A stretch of 64,000 bases of DNA from Candolleomyces eurysporus (taxonomy: Eukaryota; Basidiomycota; Agaricomycetes; Agaricales; Psathyrellaceae), in NCBI GenBank assembly GCA_027579435.1, contig JANBPK010000780.1:1-64000 (forward strand), given 5' to 3'. Position 1 is the first letter of the stretch. Each line of letters starts with the position of its first letter. Under the pieces are notes generated by a model. That model saw only the letters and a list, made by a program, of their open reading frames with translations, made no database searches and was not told where the DNA came from. Shown in pieces: positions 1 to 11,309 of the stretch. The position numbers were made by a program, and so were the translations under genes.

Positions 1-106
1 AATCGCCTCCACCCCTCCGCCACTCGGTCCCTAAGGGGGGACAGTACGCGGTGCCTCAGGGGAGTATCGGGGAGGTCCGCAACACCCACAGCAGCAAGGA
101 GAGTAG

Positions 107-985
107 GGGCCGTATGGGGCTGTGTTCCAGCCTGATTTTGGGGCTTGGGGGATTAACGATGCTTCTGCGCAGCTTGGGATACAGCTTGGACAGAGTGCGG
201 TTCAGGCTGGGCAGGATTATGTTCAGAAGAACGTGAGTGTCGCTTTTAGTTGTTTCTTTCCTTGGGATAAATTGGGAGGACAGATGGACATTTGACCGTT
301 TACACTGGGCACAATGCACTTGCTCTCCCACCGACCCTTCTTTTCGCTTTCGAGTCTGAGAACAAGCTCTCTTACTGACCAACATTTTCATTAACTATAG
401 TCCGGAGTTATCTTCCCCTCAACGACCATGAAACATCACTTCAATGTCTCCAATTCCTATATGATGCACAAGATCGAGCTCGTGCTCTTCCCTTGGCTTC
501 ATAAACCTTCGGCGAGACAGACACAACGGACAGAGCACAGACAACACGAATGGCAGCCCCTCAAGACAACATTAACAGTTCACACCTATACATCCCTGGT
601 ACATCACCCAACCTACCTCTCAGCACTTGTTACTAGCTCTCTCGCTAACTTGTTTGCTTGTTTCTTGAACAGCCATGGCAATCGTAACCTACATCCTCCT
701 TACGGGCCTCCACGCAGGCCTCAACGGACCCGGCTTCCGCCTGCAAATCCTGGGTGAGAGCGCCTTCCGCGCCACGCTCGTTGTTCTCTTCGACTTTCTG
801 TTCGTCAAGCTGGGGTGCTACATCCTCAATATCCAGGGCAGCAGCCAGTTTGTCAATATTTTCGCGTATCCGGGGTACAAGTTTGTCGGGGTGATATTTG
901 CGATTGCGGTGGGCTTTGTTGGGATGGGAGGGGCACTATGGACCATTGTGTTTGTTTACGCATTTTTGGCAAATGTGTTTCTGGT
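107..985 (+). pseudogene. YIF1: YIF1-family ER-Golgi membrane protein, 5' incomplete and 3' truncated
   Basis: YIF1/Hrf1 proteins are multi-span membrane proteins that work with YIP1 in COPII vesicle traffic between ER and Golgi. Exon 107-232 gives the typical N-terminal block (QPDFGAWGINDASAQLG, then AGQDYVQKN). A phase-0 intron 233-400 (GTGAGT...TAG) leads to KHHFNVSNSYMMHKIELVLFPW, and intron 599-672 leads to the membrane part from 673 (AMAIVTYILLTGLHAGLNG, then SGYKFVG-like FAYPGYKFVG). The poly-C run at 557-560 is one base short, which breaks the frame between EWQP and QDNINSSHLYIP; given the assembly this may be an error. After about 981 (LANVF) the last family helices are absent and the frame runs into repeat DNA, ending at 1193. 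The beginning lies at or before the window edge; 107 may be an exon start. Family call is sure; whether it is expressed is not. Confidence 0.8.
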
Positions 986-1030
986 TGTTTGGGGAGGCTT
1001 TTGGGGGTCAGGCTTTTTGTACGCTCATTG
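983..1030 (+). repeat. LTR-end-like fragment at the YIF1 break
   Basis: The stretch TGTTTGGGGAGGCTTTTGGG, then GTCAG and GTACGCT, recurs almost unchanged at 6207-6246. It begins exactly where similarity to YIF1 stops. It starts with TG like an LTR, so a mobile-element end probably cut the gene. The 1194-1731 DNA that follows has no gene I can support. Confidence 0.55.
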
Positions 1031-1193
1031 GAAATTCTTGAGTATGCACGCAGCTCCATTCAATGAAGGGGCTTCATCGATTACACACGATCTAGATCAG
1101 TATCTGGTAAACATGTTGGCGAATTTGGCCCATTCTGAACCCTTTGGATTCTGGAATGGTAGACCAGGATGCAGAATGGCGTTGGCTATGTGA

Positions 1194-1731
1194 CTAGGGA
1201 CTCCTGTTTTGGCCACGAAGAATCTCTCGTTCAGTATGACCTTTCTCTACTTATTTACAGGTATATGTTCTCGAGGGTCATGTAACCCACAATGCCACTC
1301 GGTCATTTGCTTCCTCCTTCATCCTTCTAGGCTCTATGGCTTACTTGTAGCAATAGTAGCCAAGTTGTACTCCCTGACCGTACTGACGTCTGCGCATCCT
1401 TGCGTCTGGTGGCAGATTTCAAAGACGGAAACAGACTCACCGAGTGGGGAAAGGTGAAAGCGGTGACAAAGATGGTGAAGGGAGTGAAAGCCCCAGGTGC
1501 AGTTGTGATGGGCAAGGTAATTTAGACAGCAATGGATGCAGAATGATCACAGCTTACCGCCATCACTCAAGCTTCTAGAAGGTCTGCGACGAGCAACCTC
1601 TACTCAGTTCTGGATATAGCCAGACAGCACTCTAAATCGCTCGGGAATTTTGGAATCCGCACATAAAATGCATGTATTAAAGAGTTCGATTATAAAGATA
1701 AATTTAGCGTAACACCTCATCAGCTGAGGAA
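1194..1731. other. Spacer without recognisable gene
   Basis: Between the YIF1 break and the 3' end of the minus-strand STAND gene. Only short unrelated open frames are present, and I see no RNA gene or repeat. Confidence 0.5.
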
Positions 1732-4106
1732 TCAGACTCCTCCTGGGGCTCTTGCCCTTCCTCCTTCCGGTTCCTCTGGCGGCAGCTTGCTGAGGAAGAA
1801 CTCACTCCCTGTTTCCACTAAATGGATCTTAAAGAGCTCCCTCCATTTGTTGTAGTAAGGTTTTAAGGCATCTGCCAATCCAGGTTCATTGAGTTCATTC
1901 TGTACAGGTGGCAAAGGAAGACACTTAGCGAGCTTCCTTGTACCAAGATGATGGGCTTACTTTCAATCGTTGCATAATAACAGATATCATCAGCAGGAAC
2001 GCTTGTCTCCGGGGTNAAAAAAAGAGGTCCCCTGTGGAGCAATTGATCAAGCATTTTCCATCCCACATCATTGTGAGCTAAAGCAAGGATATGTTGACCA
2101 CTGAGTAAATTGCCTCCGTCGGAATAATACGTGAGGGCGTCCACTGCATCCTCATTGGGCATACTGCGTGAAGTTGCAGGAGTACCACCTGAAGAACAAG
2201 TGAACACAGACATCGCAAATGTTTTGATTGACTCACTGGGCTCTAAGGAAACCCGAATGATTCTTTGCAGAGTGGTCTCCAAAATGTACGCTTTGACCTG
2301 GAGTTCCGTGATGTACAAGTTCTTGGAACGGGTTTCGCTATCCAAGAACTCAGAGAATGACCGGTGATAGAAATGCATTGTTATGAAGGATGCCAAGAAG
2401 TCAGGTGACTGATGAAATACGACAAGAGAGTGTAAGTCGGAAACAAGGACTTCGTAGGCATTCCTTTCTAGGTCGAGGATCACGTCGAAGTCGGGGGCGC
2501 TCCACCAGGCGCCGAGAAGACGGTTGGTATTGATTTGATGAGCCCTGAGAAGCAGCAAAAGGTTGCGCCCTCGATGCGTGTCGATGGCCTCATACGACTC
2601 TTTCGCAGCAGACAGGATGCCTGTGTAAAGCACGTCGAGAGCTTCGAATGGCCTTGCTAGCTGTCCTTCTTCTGGCGTCCAGTCGACCACCGTCTGCAGC
2701 CTATCGACCGGAGAACTTCGGCGCTCCGAGACATATTTCACAACCGTCGCCGCGCACACGAACTGACCTGACGCAGCCAAAACCAGCTTCTCAATGTCTT
2801 CCACTGTGGGCCATGACTGGGATCGAGCTCGAGGGTCGTGGCTTCGACGCCCAATACCTTGAAGCCGCCACCAAAGGTAGCGACGTATATCATCCGTCGC
2901 GTCATACTTGTCGCTGAGTTGAATATGATACGCTAATGGGTGGAGGTATCCCTCGGTCTCCGGGTTCAGCGCACTGCGAATGGACCATTCCGGTCAACTG
3001 GCGATGAAAACGCGAAAGGGGAGATCGTTATCGAGGAGACAATGTTTGATGGTGGAGAGCAGTTCTGCTTGTCTTTCTTCGCCGGCGCATTCGTCGAGGG
3101 CATCGATAAGCACGGCGTGGGGGAAGCTGTGTGCGTCGAAACCAACATTTGCCTGAAGGCATTTAAATGGGCGGACGACGAGGGAATCCATCTGAGTTCG
3201 GGTGGTTCTGGTGAAGATGGGAGGGTCCTTTTCGATAGCCTTCCTGATGTAGTCCTGGAGCGTAGGAACGTGCTGTCCTAATTGAAATGCGATGGTTGGT
3301 ACAATGCGGGATAGATTGTTTCGAGTGGGGTCTTGGGAAGAGAAAAAGACTGCACAGCCTAGGATTCCCGAGTCGGCACAACGTTCGGCGATGGTTTGCT
3401 GCAAGGCTGACTTGCCCGCTCCTGCAGCGCCGGTCATGCAGAGCAAGCGTTTAGGACTGTCCCGATCACCGATCCAATCCATGATTTCGCTGATGACCTC
3501 GACGCGAGTATCTTCGTCGCACTTTGGAGGGTCATACCTCGCTGCCAAATCATAGAAGGCATTTGGGGCCATGCTGTCTAAAAGCATCTTCCAACCTTGA
3601 GCGACATGCGGTCAGTGGATGAAACATGTCAAAGAATGTCGGATGTACAGACCATCTATCGGTTTATCTTGAGCATTATGTACATGCTGGACATGCTGGG
3701 ATGAGTCTATGTGAATGTTCCCGACGCTGAAGTCGTGCACCCTCGAGAACATTGACGAGGATCCTGATGTTCCAGTGGATGAGGCCACATTTTCGGCGGT
3801 TACTCCAGTGTATCGTCGTTGAGTACCCACAGCGGGCGCACGAGGTTCCTCTGTTGAAGATGGTGTGAGGGCTTTCAAGTTGGCTGGCATGAACGGCTCC
3901 TGGACAGGGGTCTGTAGATCATGAGCGATAGGCTCACCGCCTCGGTCATCTCGTGCACTGGATGTCAAGGAGAAGAAGCGTTGAAGCCTAGATCTGATGT
4001 GACCTGTCTTCTTGGGTTTCGAACTCGAGGCCATCGTGGTGACGGAGGGAAGAGCAAGGATTGGCTGAGTGCCATCGAGGCAGACATGGGGCCACTCTGT
4101 ACCCAC
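1732..4106 (-). pseudogene. STAND NTPase with NACHT domain, interrupted by one nonsense codon
   Basis: NACHT-type STAND proteins are signal-dependent NTPase switches; fungal ones act in non-self recognition and cell death. Exon 1 (4106-3653) encodes a basic, Ser-rich N-terminus ending in HDFSVGNIHIDSSQHVQHVHNAQ, similar to the N-terminal motif of the other STAND copies here. Intron 3652-3596. Exon 2 has Walker A GAAGAGKS and Walker B AVLIDALDEC. At 2994-2996 the codon expected to be Arg in SRPEW reads TGA, and the same frame continues cleanly on both sides (FRVFIAS then PEWSIRSALNPETEG), so this is a single CGA-to-TGA change. Dropping the N at 2016 makes intron 1900-1960 phase-correct and joins QRLK to NELNEPGLADALKPYYNKW, giving the stop at 1732. 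There are no WD40 or ankyrin repeats that I can see. Start could also be 24 codons downstream (MASSSKPKK). Readthrough or an assembly error is possible. Confidence 0.8.
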
Positions 4107-4289
4107 GCTCGGTCTCTGAGCACCACTTTTCCCTAGCGCTCATCTGGACGCCCATACCAGAGAGTGTAGGAGTTGGAACCGCAGGAGGTGGAAAGAAATT
4201 CTAGCGAAAGGCATTTCCATGGAAAGTGAGAGGAGTTGGCCACAGTGTTCATTCAATCGCAATCCTGGGTGAATTCTGGGTTAATTCAA

Positions 4290-6135
4290 ATCTTGACTTC
4301 TTTCTAGGTTTTGTTCGTGTTTATTTCCAAAGCCCTCAAGCACCAGCGTCAGCATGTCACTCTGGCATCAATCACCAACGACACGACACTCCAAAGCCCA
4401 AACCAAAAGAACTCCCCCCAGGTATACCAAACGTAGCCCATCTCATCCTTTATGACAGCATCATCGACTCTGAAGTCCTCCTGATGCATGAGCCCACCTG
4501 CAGGTTCTCAAAATCATCAGTCTCTCAGCTGGCACCGCTCTCCACGGCATAGAATGGTACACCCAGCTCATATCAATTGCTCGTAACCCTCGGGCAATAC
4601 CTTCTACTTAGAAGTGATGGGTCAACAAGTATTGCTTCTCGGTTCTCGACGACGGGCCATGGATTTGTTCAAGCAGATTATTTGAATCAACCGTCCAACC
4701 TTAATAGAGATGCGAGTGACATTAATGGCGAAGGATGGCAGCGATAACCTTGTTCCTGAAATCTAGGATGAATCTTGGATGGATTTTTGTCTTCTACGGC
4801 CTCGAGTAGAGATGTCAGCGTCATGCTTTTCACCAATACATTGTCGGACATCATCACCCGGTCATGTATGAAGAGAGGAATGCTTGTTATGAAGGCTCAA
4901 AACACATCCCAATGATTTTCTAAAGCATCTCCACTGATATTTTGGCAACTCCTTGCAAACGTAAGCTTCCTTGCCACCATCCTCATACGGGCTCGGTGAG
5001 AAGCACAATGCAGCTCTAATTCAAGAGGCCGAGACGTCGTTTACTGCGGTCGCAACTGCCAGAACCCCCAGCAAATATTAAGTCAACACCTTCCCAGTTT
5101 CGAGGCATGTTCCTGCCTGGTTTCGGGTAGCGCAGATGATTTGCAGGCTTCTTCATGAACCGTTCAATGCTGGAAAGAGAAACTCCGTGAGGCTGAACCG
5201 CATTGATTAAAGCTTTGTGTATGACTTTCTCGTCAGGCTCATGATGGCAAAAGCGACCATCTAAGCACGGCCTCGACTTTCATTGAACATTCAATAACAC
5301 CTGAAACCGACCCCATTGACCCAAGCTCAAATCTGAGGCTCGCAAGGTGTGTGCACAATCATATTTCGGTGAATGATACTCCATTGTCTGGGTCACGCTA
5401 ACAACACCTCGCAGCTAGGACCCAGTTGATGTTCAATTTAGGTTTTGGTCTTATCTTTGCTCTGGCTAATAACCCTGAAGGCTCGAGCCTAGATTGACTC
5501 TGTTGTTGGCTCGGATCGTTTACCTACCTTCAGCGATCGAGAGAGCCTCCCGTATGTTCATGTAGTCGTGAAGGAAATCAATCGATGGAGCTCCGTGATG
5601 CCTCTCGGTGCTCCCCGGGCGAGCGTGGAGGACGACGAATACGATGGCTACTTTGTTCCAAAGGGCACGATTCTTCCCGAACAACTGGTAAGTGCATTCT
5701 GCTTATTTTGAAGGCTCGAGAGTTTGACTTACTCACAAGACTGTAGGGCAGTAGTGCATGACCCTGAAGTGAAGTGTTTAATCGCCCATTCGAATTCGTT
5801 CCCGAGCGATATTTGACAGATGGGAAGATAGACTGCTCAGTTCCAGACTCAAAGTACACCGCGTTTAATTTGGGCATGGACGCCGGTCAGCAATGGGACT
5901 CACTTTTGACCGTTCTCCGCCTAACTCAACATTTACTGGAAGGATTTGCCACGGTCGCCATCTCAGCAATGACGCGATCTTCGCTCTCGCTGGGTCGATT
6001 GTCGCCACCTTCGACAATATTCCGCCGAAGGATGAATAAGGAAACTCCGTTCTCTTGGAATCGAAATCCAGGAATAGTACTACCATGTCTGAAACTTACT
6101 ATTCCTATTGCTTGGCACCAACTGCGTTATTTGAA
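4290..6135 (+). pseudogene. Cytochrome P450 relic
   Basis: Decayed CYP gene. The best part is 5531-5689: LPYVHVVVKEINRW carries the K-helix ExxR (EINR), followed by APRASVEDDEYDGYFVPKGT, with a GTAAGT donor after it. Next come HDPEV (about 5759-5775) and FVPERYLTDGKID (the PERF motif). The haem-binding loop is recognisable at 5869-5895 as FGHGRRSAMG, but the essential Cys is replaced (codon GCA 5890-5892) and it lies in a different frame. The C-terminal AIFALAGSIVATFDNIPPKDE follows in another frame, about 5970-6035. Weaker traces of the N-terminal part (about 4290-4440) and of a VPAWF-like segment (about 5108-5200) suggest the gene was once full length. Function is lost. Confidence 0.7.
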
Positions 6136-6207
6136 CCTCAGTAAGCTCCTCCCGTTCGAATGTGAGTGATATATATCAAGCTAAGACCTGCGCGCGATTC
6201 TCTGGCT

Positions 6208-7391
6208 GTTTGGGGAGGCTTTTGGGAGTCAGATCGTCGTACGCTGATACGACCGCGTTTGTTTTAGCGAATATAAGTTCAATTTTCGCGATAATAAACT
6301 ATAAAGTTGACGCGGTCTGAGTCTCTAAGTACAAGAATGACTACGCTATCGATAAGGTTCACGCGGCTTGAGAGGGAAAAGAGTTAGTACTACGACTCTA
6401 GGGACATGAGAGTTGAAGCTACTCGAGGCTGTCAACTTGAAGCCGCCCCAGTTGTATTATACCCTGACCAGGAGAAGCCACTTTAGTGGACGCCGTGCTA
6501 AAAGTCAGGCGGCTCGACTGAAGCGGCTTGAGAAAAGTCATATACCTTTACAACGCAACTGTCAGGACTCTCAGGCGGCACTACCAGAGAAGTTCAGAAA
6601 TCAGGCGGCTTCATATTCATCGAGTACAAGTGCTGGAGCGGCACGAGTGGTCTTTCGAAACGACGAAGTCCATGGCTGGTGGCGCGGCTGGGTGGCTGTG
6701 ATAAACTCCGACGCGGCGCGAGGGACTGAAGCGGCTCGAGTCCTGAGTCAAGGGAATGACCAGACCGACCGTTGGCATCGGGTGAAAAGGTGCAGGTGAT
6801 GCCGGGTGAGGCAACCGTACCTGTCCAAGCGGCTTGAGACTAGCAACGAGAGTAGGGGACGCGGAGCAAGGATGCCCGTCCACTCTCGATCATCAGTCGG
6901 CATCTCACGCGGCTTCACCAGAAAGGNAATGGTGATCCAAATTTGGCGTCCAGAGGCGCGCCTGACTCGCGCGGCTACAATCTTGGCGCGGCCTCTACCA
7001 ATACCCGGTTCTATTTTCTCTTTATCTTTTGCTTGGACTCTTATTATTGGCTATGATTTGTCTATCACATGTGTCTGTTTATCTATTTTTACGCGGCTCG
7101 AAGTAGTATATATACACGCTAACTACTGACTCGAGCGGCATCATCGTATCATTGTTGTTTTATCTTTACTTGCGTTTTATCGACGAATCTATCGAGCTTT
7201 TCTGCTTATATTTCACACGGCGTGAACTATCAGTTTTATCTTGGAACTTAGGAGCTTAAGCAGTCATAAGGCTTGACTACTTGGGAATAGGAATCTCACT
7301 AGTTGTGCATTAGGGTACTTCTAGTTCAGTGGAGTGTATCAAAGAGAGAACAAGAGAACTTAGTATTCTTAATTCACTCTATAACCCCCAC
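6208..7391 (+). repeat. Probable solo LTR with recurring GCGGCTYGA motif
   Basis: The segment begins TGTTTGGGGAGG (shared with 983-1030) and may end at the CA of the CCCCCACA near 7385-7391, which would give a TG...CA element of about 1.18 kb. It contains about 18 irregularly spaced copies of a GCGGC-core motif, often GCGGCTTGA or GCGGCTCGA (for example near 6361, 6509, 6524, 6727, 6832 and 7091), almost all in the same orientation. No polymerase or integrase frame is found inside. A clean target-site duplication was not found, so the ends are approximate. One N at 6927. Confidence 0.45.
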
Positions 7392-8022
7392 AAACTCGCA
7401 CTTTGACTTTCGTGCGGCCTGACTCTCACACCGCGTGACTACACACAGCTTGTATACAGGTTGTGGTTGGTGTTTTGTGTGTGTGTTTCTGAGCTCGGCA
7501 GCACCGATCTCATCAACGGGTGAGATGTTCAAGCAGTCTCGGTTGTACTTTGCAGCCAAGCACGCGCCTGATGATTATCTTTCCACAAATGGAGACGCGG
7601 GGATTAGCGGGTGATGAGCCGATGGCCTTCGGCCGGATAGAGCACTTGTTCTATTTCCCGATGGGGTAGGCCATCCTTCACTCCTGGATCGCCTGTCCTC
7701 CATTGAAGTAGCGTGAACTCTTGTTTAAATAATGATCTTCAGTGATCCATCCCAAGTTGACATTGGTTTGGTAGAGGGGCTCCTGAGCCTGTTCTATGGG
7801 GAGCAGAAGGCGAGACATGTTGCGTTTCGCACCTCATGATCAAACTGCACCATCGCGTCGGGTGCAAAAATTGGAAATGCACTGTTGTGGTGTCAAACCC
7901 GATGAGCAGGCGTCCGATGGTGGTATCAATTATTCATGCTTAGGGTTAGGGTTGACACGTAGTCGGGTTGAAATGAAGTCGGCCGAGGTGACAGGCCAAT
8001 CCCTTTCTTCCACTGCATCACC
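7392..8022. other. Spacer with short telomere-like repeat
   Basis: No supported gene. It contains a GT-rich stretch near 7460-7490, a small palindrome (GGCCTTCGGCC near 7623) and TTAGGGTTAGGGTT at 7940-7953. The open frame 7796-8188 could hold upstream exons of the next gene, but I see no protein family in it. Confidence 0.4.
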
Positions 8023-8854
8023 ATGTTGTCCCGCAAAACGCTTCCCGTCCTTCATGGAATGGATTATCCCGCCTTTCAATCCCTCATCAATTACTCGTCG
8101 AGTCGGGCTCGAGCAGCCTCTTTGGCATATGTCATATCTGAAGAATCGTTTACACCCGAGCAAAGTGAAAAATTCCAAGAATACCTGACCCATGAGCTAG
8201 TGCGTATCGGGTTGTGAGGCCATGGGACGTAACACTCAACTGACATGGCAATCTCAAATCAGCTCTTTGGCACGCATCTCTTGGGACTGGGCATGATGCT
8301 CCATCCCAATATGCTTTCCGTGCCTCGCGGAATTCAAGCATTGGGCCGCTTGTTTGTGGCCGATCAACTCACCCTCAAGCCCAAGCTACGCGACATTGTC
8401 CTTGACAACAGCGACCCAACCGAAGGCATCCTCGAAGGATACGGGTTGAATTGGTGGGCAGGCTTCCCCCCCCGAAGATGGATTCACGCTGGATCTGTCA
8501 TCAATTATTGATGCCTGGCGCAAGCAAATGCGTGATGCGCAGCTGGCGGTGGATGTCCCAGGTATGAACCATGCCAATCTTCAGTTTCTCTCGCGAAAGG
8601 AACTAGAGATCGGGCGTTTGCTGGCAATTGATGCCATCCGGGACTTAGATCTGTCGGAGAAGCGATTGGTGGCACAGCTCGTTCATATCGGGACCACGAT
8701 TGGACTTACGAAGACATTGAAGCAGCAGTTCCAAGCGATCGAAACCCAGGTCATTGCCGACAAGGTCAAGTCTGCAAAAATTGCGTCACAAGAATCCTCG
8801 GCCACCGCCACACGCTCTGTTTCAGTTAAAGGGAAGGAGAAAGAAATGTTTTGA
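8023..8854 (+). CDS. Unrecognised protein, gene A next to the TET/JBP-like gene
   Basis: Not recognised. Exon 8023-8199 (MLSRKTLPVLHGMDYPAFQ...), intron 8200-8262 (GTGCGT...CAG), then FGTHLLGLGMMLHPNMLSVPR. The frame breaks in a run of eight C at 8465-8472. With seven C, WWAGFPPEDGFTLDLSSIIDAW continues into MRDAQLAVDVPGMNHANLQFL and ends EKEMF at 8854, so the break is likely an assembly error. The result is about 255 residues, mostly helical, with a charged low-complexity tail and no membrane segment or catalytic motif that I can name. Start is uncertain. It lies head to tail with gene B, and together they converge on the dioxygenase gene. Confidence 0.5.
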
Positions 8855-9022
8855 GTTCTAAGGACGGAGGAGGAGACGCGTTGAGTTTCTTGCCTTCCCC
8901 GCAATCTGTCTTGACTAAATATTTTGCTATCCGGGGCTTTCATGTACACCGCATCTACATATACAAATACGAAGAACGTGACCCGAGGTTCGATCAATTG
9001 CATCCCAACCCGACCTTGCTCC

Positions 9023-9745
9023 ATGACTCTCGAATCGCTATTCTCGTTGACAAACAAGGAGTGGCAATCCCTGCTCCTTTTCCTTTCTTTTCGTCGTGAC
9101 AAGTTTCTACGTTTCATTTACACCAACGCAGAAACGGTCAGCCCCTCGTCAGCAAGGCTAACCCAGCTTTTTATTGAGGAACTCGTACGTTTTCACCCGT
9201 GCGATCACCCAATGTGCGCTGACCCTTGTGCGGCTTTCCTCGGGTTTTCTCTTTCCTCTTGACAGGAGATTGCAATCACGATTCAAGGCTTGCAAGCCTG
9301 TCTTACTCCTGAGGGCATCTTGATTGATTCACTAACTGAAATCCTGCGCCGGGTCGGGATTTATGCGCAGTCGGATGAGTTGATTTGGGGGGCGCTGGTA
9401 TCTGGTGCATTTATCGATGGACTCAACTATGATGAGCCGGAAGGTATGGATCTCATCGAGAACTGGTGGGACGACCATCGACCCTCACCCAACATCACCA
9501 CCGTTCTTGGAGAATGGGAGGACCTCCGATTGAAACTCGGGCCCGAAATGCCACCCTCCCTCACTTCCCCTGAGAGGCAGAACCTCCTGAAGACCTTGAT
9601 TGAAACGCTGGATGCATCAATGGAAATGACAAAAGCGTACATCTCCGAGCTTGTGGCGTCTCAGGGCAGAGCTTTTGTATTATTGGATCGGTTCAATCGC
9701 TGGGCACATCGATTCGGAGGAGTTCCAAGGGAATCTGTTATTTGA
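9023..9745 (+). CDS. Unrecognised 213-residue protein, gene B next to the TET/JBP-like gene
   Basis: Not recognised. Exon 9023-9184 (MTLESLFSLTNKEWQSLL...), phase-0 intron 9185-9265 (GTACGT...ACAG), exon 9266-9745. The predicted protein is helical and acidic, with EILRRVGIYAQSDELIWGAL and ENWWDDHRPSPN blocks. The reading frame is continuous across the splice, which supports a real gene. It ends 22 bp from the stop of the minus-strand dioxygenase gene. Fungal TET/JBP genes are often linked to KDZ transposons, but I do not see the KDZ transposase motifs here, so a transposon link is only a guess. Confidence 0.5.
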
Positions 9746-9767
9746 ATAGTATCTAATGATAATTGAG

Positions 9768-11246
9768 CTACTTTGTCCAAATATCTGCCGCAGGCTCTTC
9801 TGGCAACATCAACCCGAAAGACTCCATGAGGTCATCGGTGGTTGGGGGTCCCAACGCTTCGTATCCGCCCTTAAGTATTCCCTCTCCCACCGTCGGCCGC
9901 ATGTAGCTGGCAATGCATACCCTTTCCCCTTCTGTTCGGCTGGCACCATGTTGCATCAAGTAGCCAGGCAGGACGAATGCTGTCTTCGGGTTGTAGACGA
10001 ATCGGGCGTTCAACAGGGGTATCTCGAGCCTCCCACCCGAATGATCTCCGAATACTGAAAGGATATCAAGCATGGTCCTCCCACCTTGCGTATCTTGGTG
10101 TAAGGGTGTCTCTCGATTAGCGATGATGGCAAACCCGCTGAAAGGTGTTGACCAGTGTTCAAACACCGCCTCGGTCAGCTCGGGATTAGTGACAGGGCAT
10201 CGTTGCGAGTGTAGCTTGCGGTACACCTCCAGTAGAACTTGGAACTGCATGTCAAACAGTGACGGATGAATGAGGGAGAGGAGCACCCCGATGATCACGT
10301 TTGTCTCCATCAAATCTTCGAGCAGCTCGGGTCCTCCGTTGTGCCCTGCCTTCGGGTTAAGCGTACTTGAGGGGCCAGGTAGATGGCTGGGCAGCTATGT
10401 GACAGCAAGCTGTCAATGAGCTCCGTATATCATTTAAAAATAGTAACTTCACTCACCCCGTGCCCCTGGGCATACCAGCATGCGCTGAAATTCGCTTGAC
10501 CAGGGGGTATCTGACATCGGGTCGGGTTAGCAAAAGTGTCGGCGCTATTCCTCCAGTTTTCGCTGCTGGCCTTAGTGACGCTTAGAACGCTTTTTGTTTC
10601 ACAGGCCGCTCGTCTCACATGCTCAAAGACGAGTTCCTACGAATAATTTCTGCGTCCAGAAAGAATGTGGCACAGGGATTGGGACACTCACTGATCGTCG
10701 GGACGTGAAGATGCCGGGAAGATACCAGGCAAACACGACGCCTTCGTTATCCATGAACACAGTCGGCCGAGACACCAGAACCCTCGATCCATCAGGTCGG
10801 GTGGTAAAGGGAGGCTGCCAGGCATCCTGGAGCTGTTCGTCCCTGCTCTTTCCCCCATTCTTGGCCATGGAGGCCTGGATAAGCTCCTCAAAGCTGTTTT
10901 CAATAACGACTGAGGGATTTTTTGCACGAGTGAGTAACAATGTGAACATGACCGTTTGGATGCGCTCACCTGGGTTTTTCCATGCGGTCATTAAAACCTC
11001 GACGAGTGTTTCTAGCTCTATCTTGACATCTATTGTGATGTGTCGGTTGCGTGGCACAGGCCCCCCTTGAGTCGTACGTTCCCGAAGCAGATCCTGCGTG
11101 TAGCGGGCACATAGCTTCAGGAACCTCAGACCTGGCGGAACGTCTTTGTTCTCGGTTGACATCTGCTTTGGTTGATAAAAAATGAAGCGGGATGGGAGGC
11201 CTCGAGTGTGGTCCATTTTGTTGGTACCCATTTGCCACGAGGCCAT
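9768..11246 (-). CDS. TET/JBP-family 2-oxoglutarate-Fe(II) dioxygenase
   Basis: Fungal TET/JBP enzymes oxidise 5-methylcytosine in DNA. Three exons join in phase: 11246-10692, intron 10691-10637 (GTGAGT), 10636-10457, intron 10456-10395 (GTGAGT), 10394-9768; about 453 residues. Exon 1 carries TTRPDGSRVLVSRPTVFMDNEG and FAWYLPGIF. Exon 2 carries IPPGQANFSACWYAQGHG. Exon 3 carries the double-stranded beta-helix core: FAIIANRETPLHQDTQGG with the HxD iron pair (H-Q-D), then YNPKTAFVLPGYLMQHGASR with the distal His, and the 2OG-binding Arg in the EGERVCIASYMR region. This order matches basidiomycete TET proteins such as those of Coprinopsis. No stop or frameshift is seen, so it may be active. Start is uncertain: a later Met (MSTENKDVPPG) is possible. 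Its right flank is a minisatellite. Confidence 0.82.
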
Positions 11247-11309
11247 TCCTTGTCATCGGTTCAAGGTGCTTCCCGATCAACCTGTATGCCTATGCTGGAC
11301 TGTTGTGAG

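Noticed and set aside
7940..7953. TTAGGGTTAGGGTT, interstitial telomere repeat
   Set aside because: Only two and a third units; could be chance. No chromosome end or fusion signature beside it.
8023..9745. KDZ-type transposase next to the TET/JBP-like gene
   Set aside because: The linkage is known in fungi, but I could not find the KDZ zinc-binding or catalytic segments in genes A or B.
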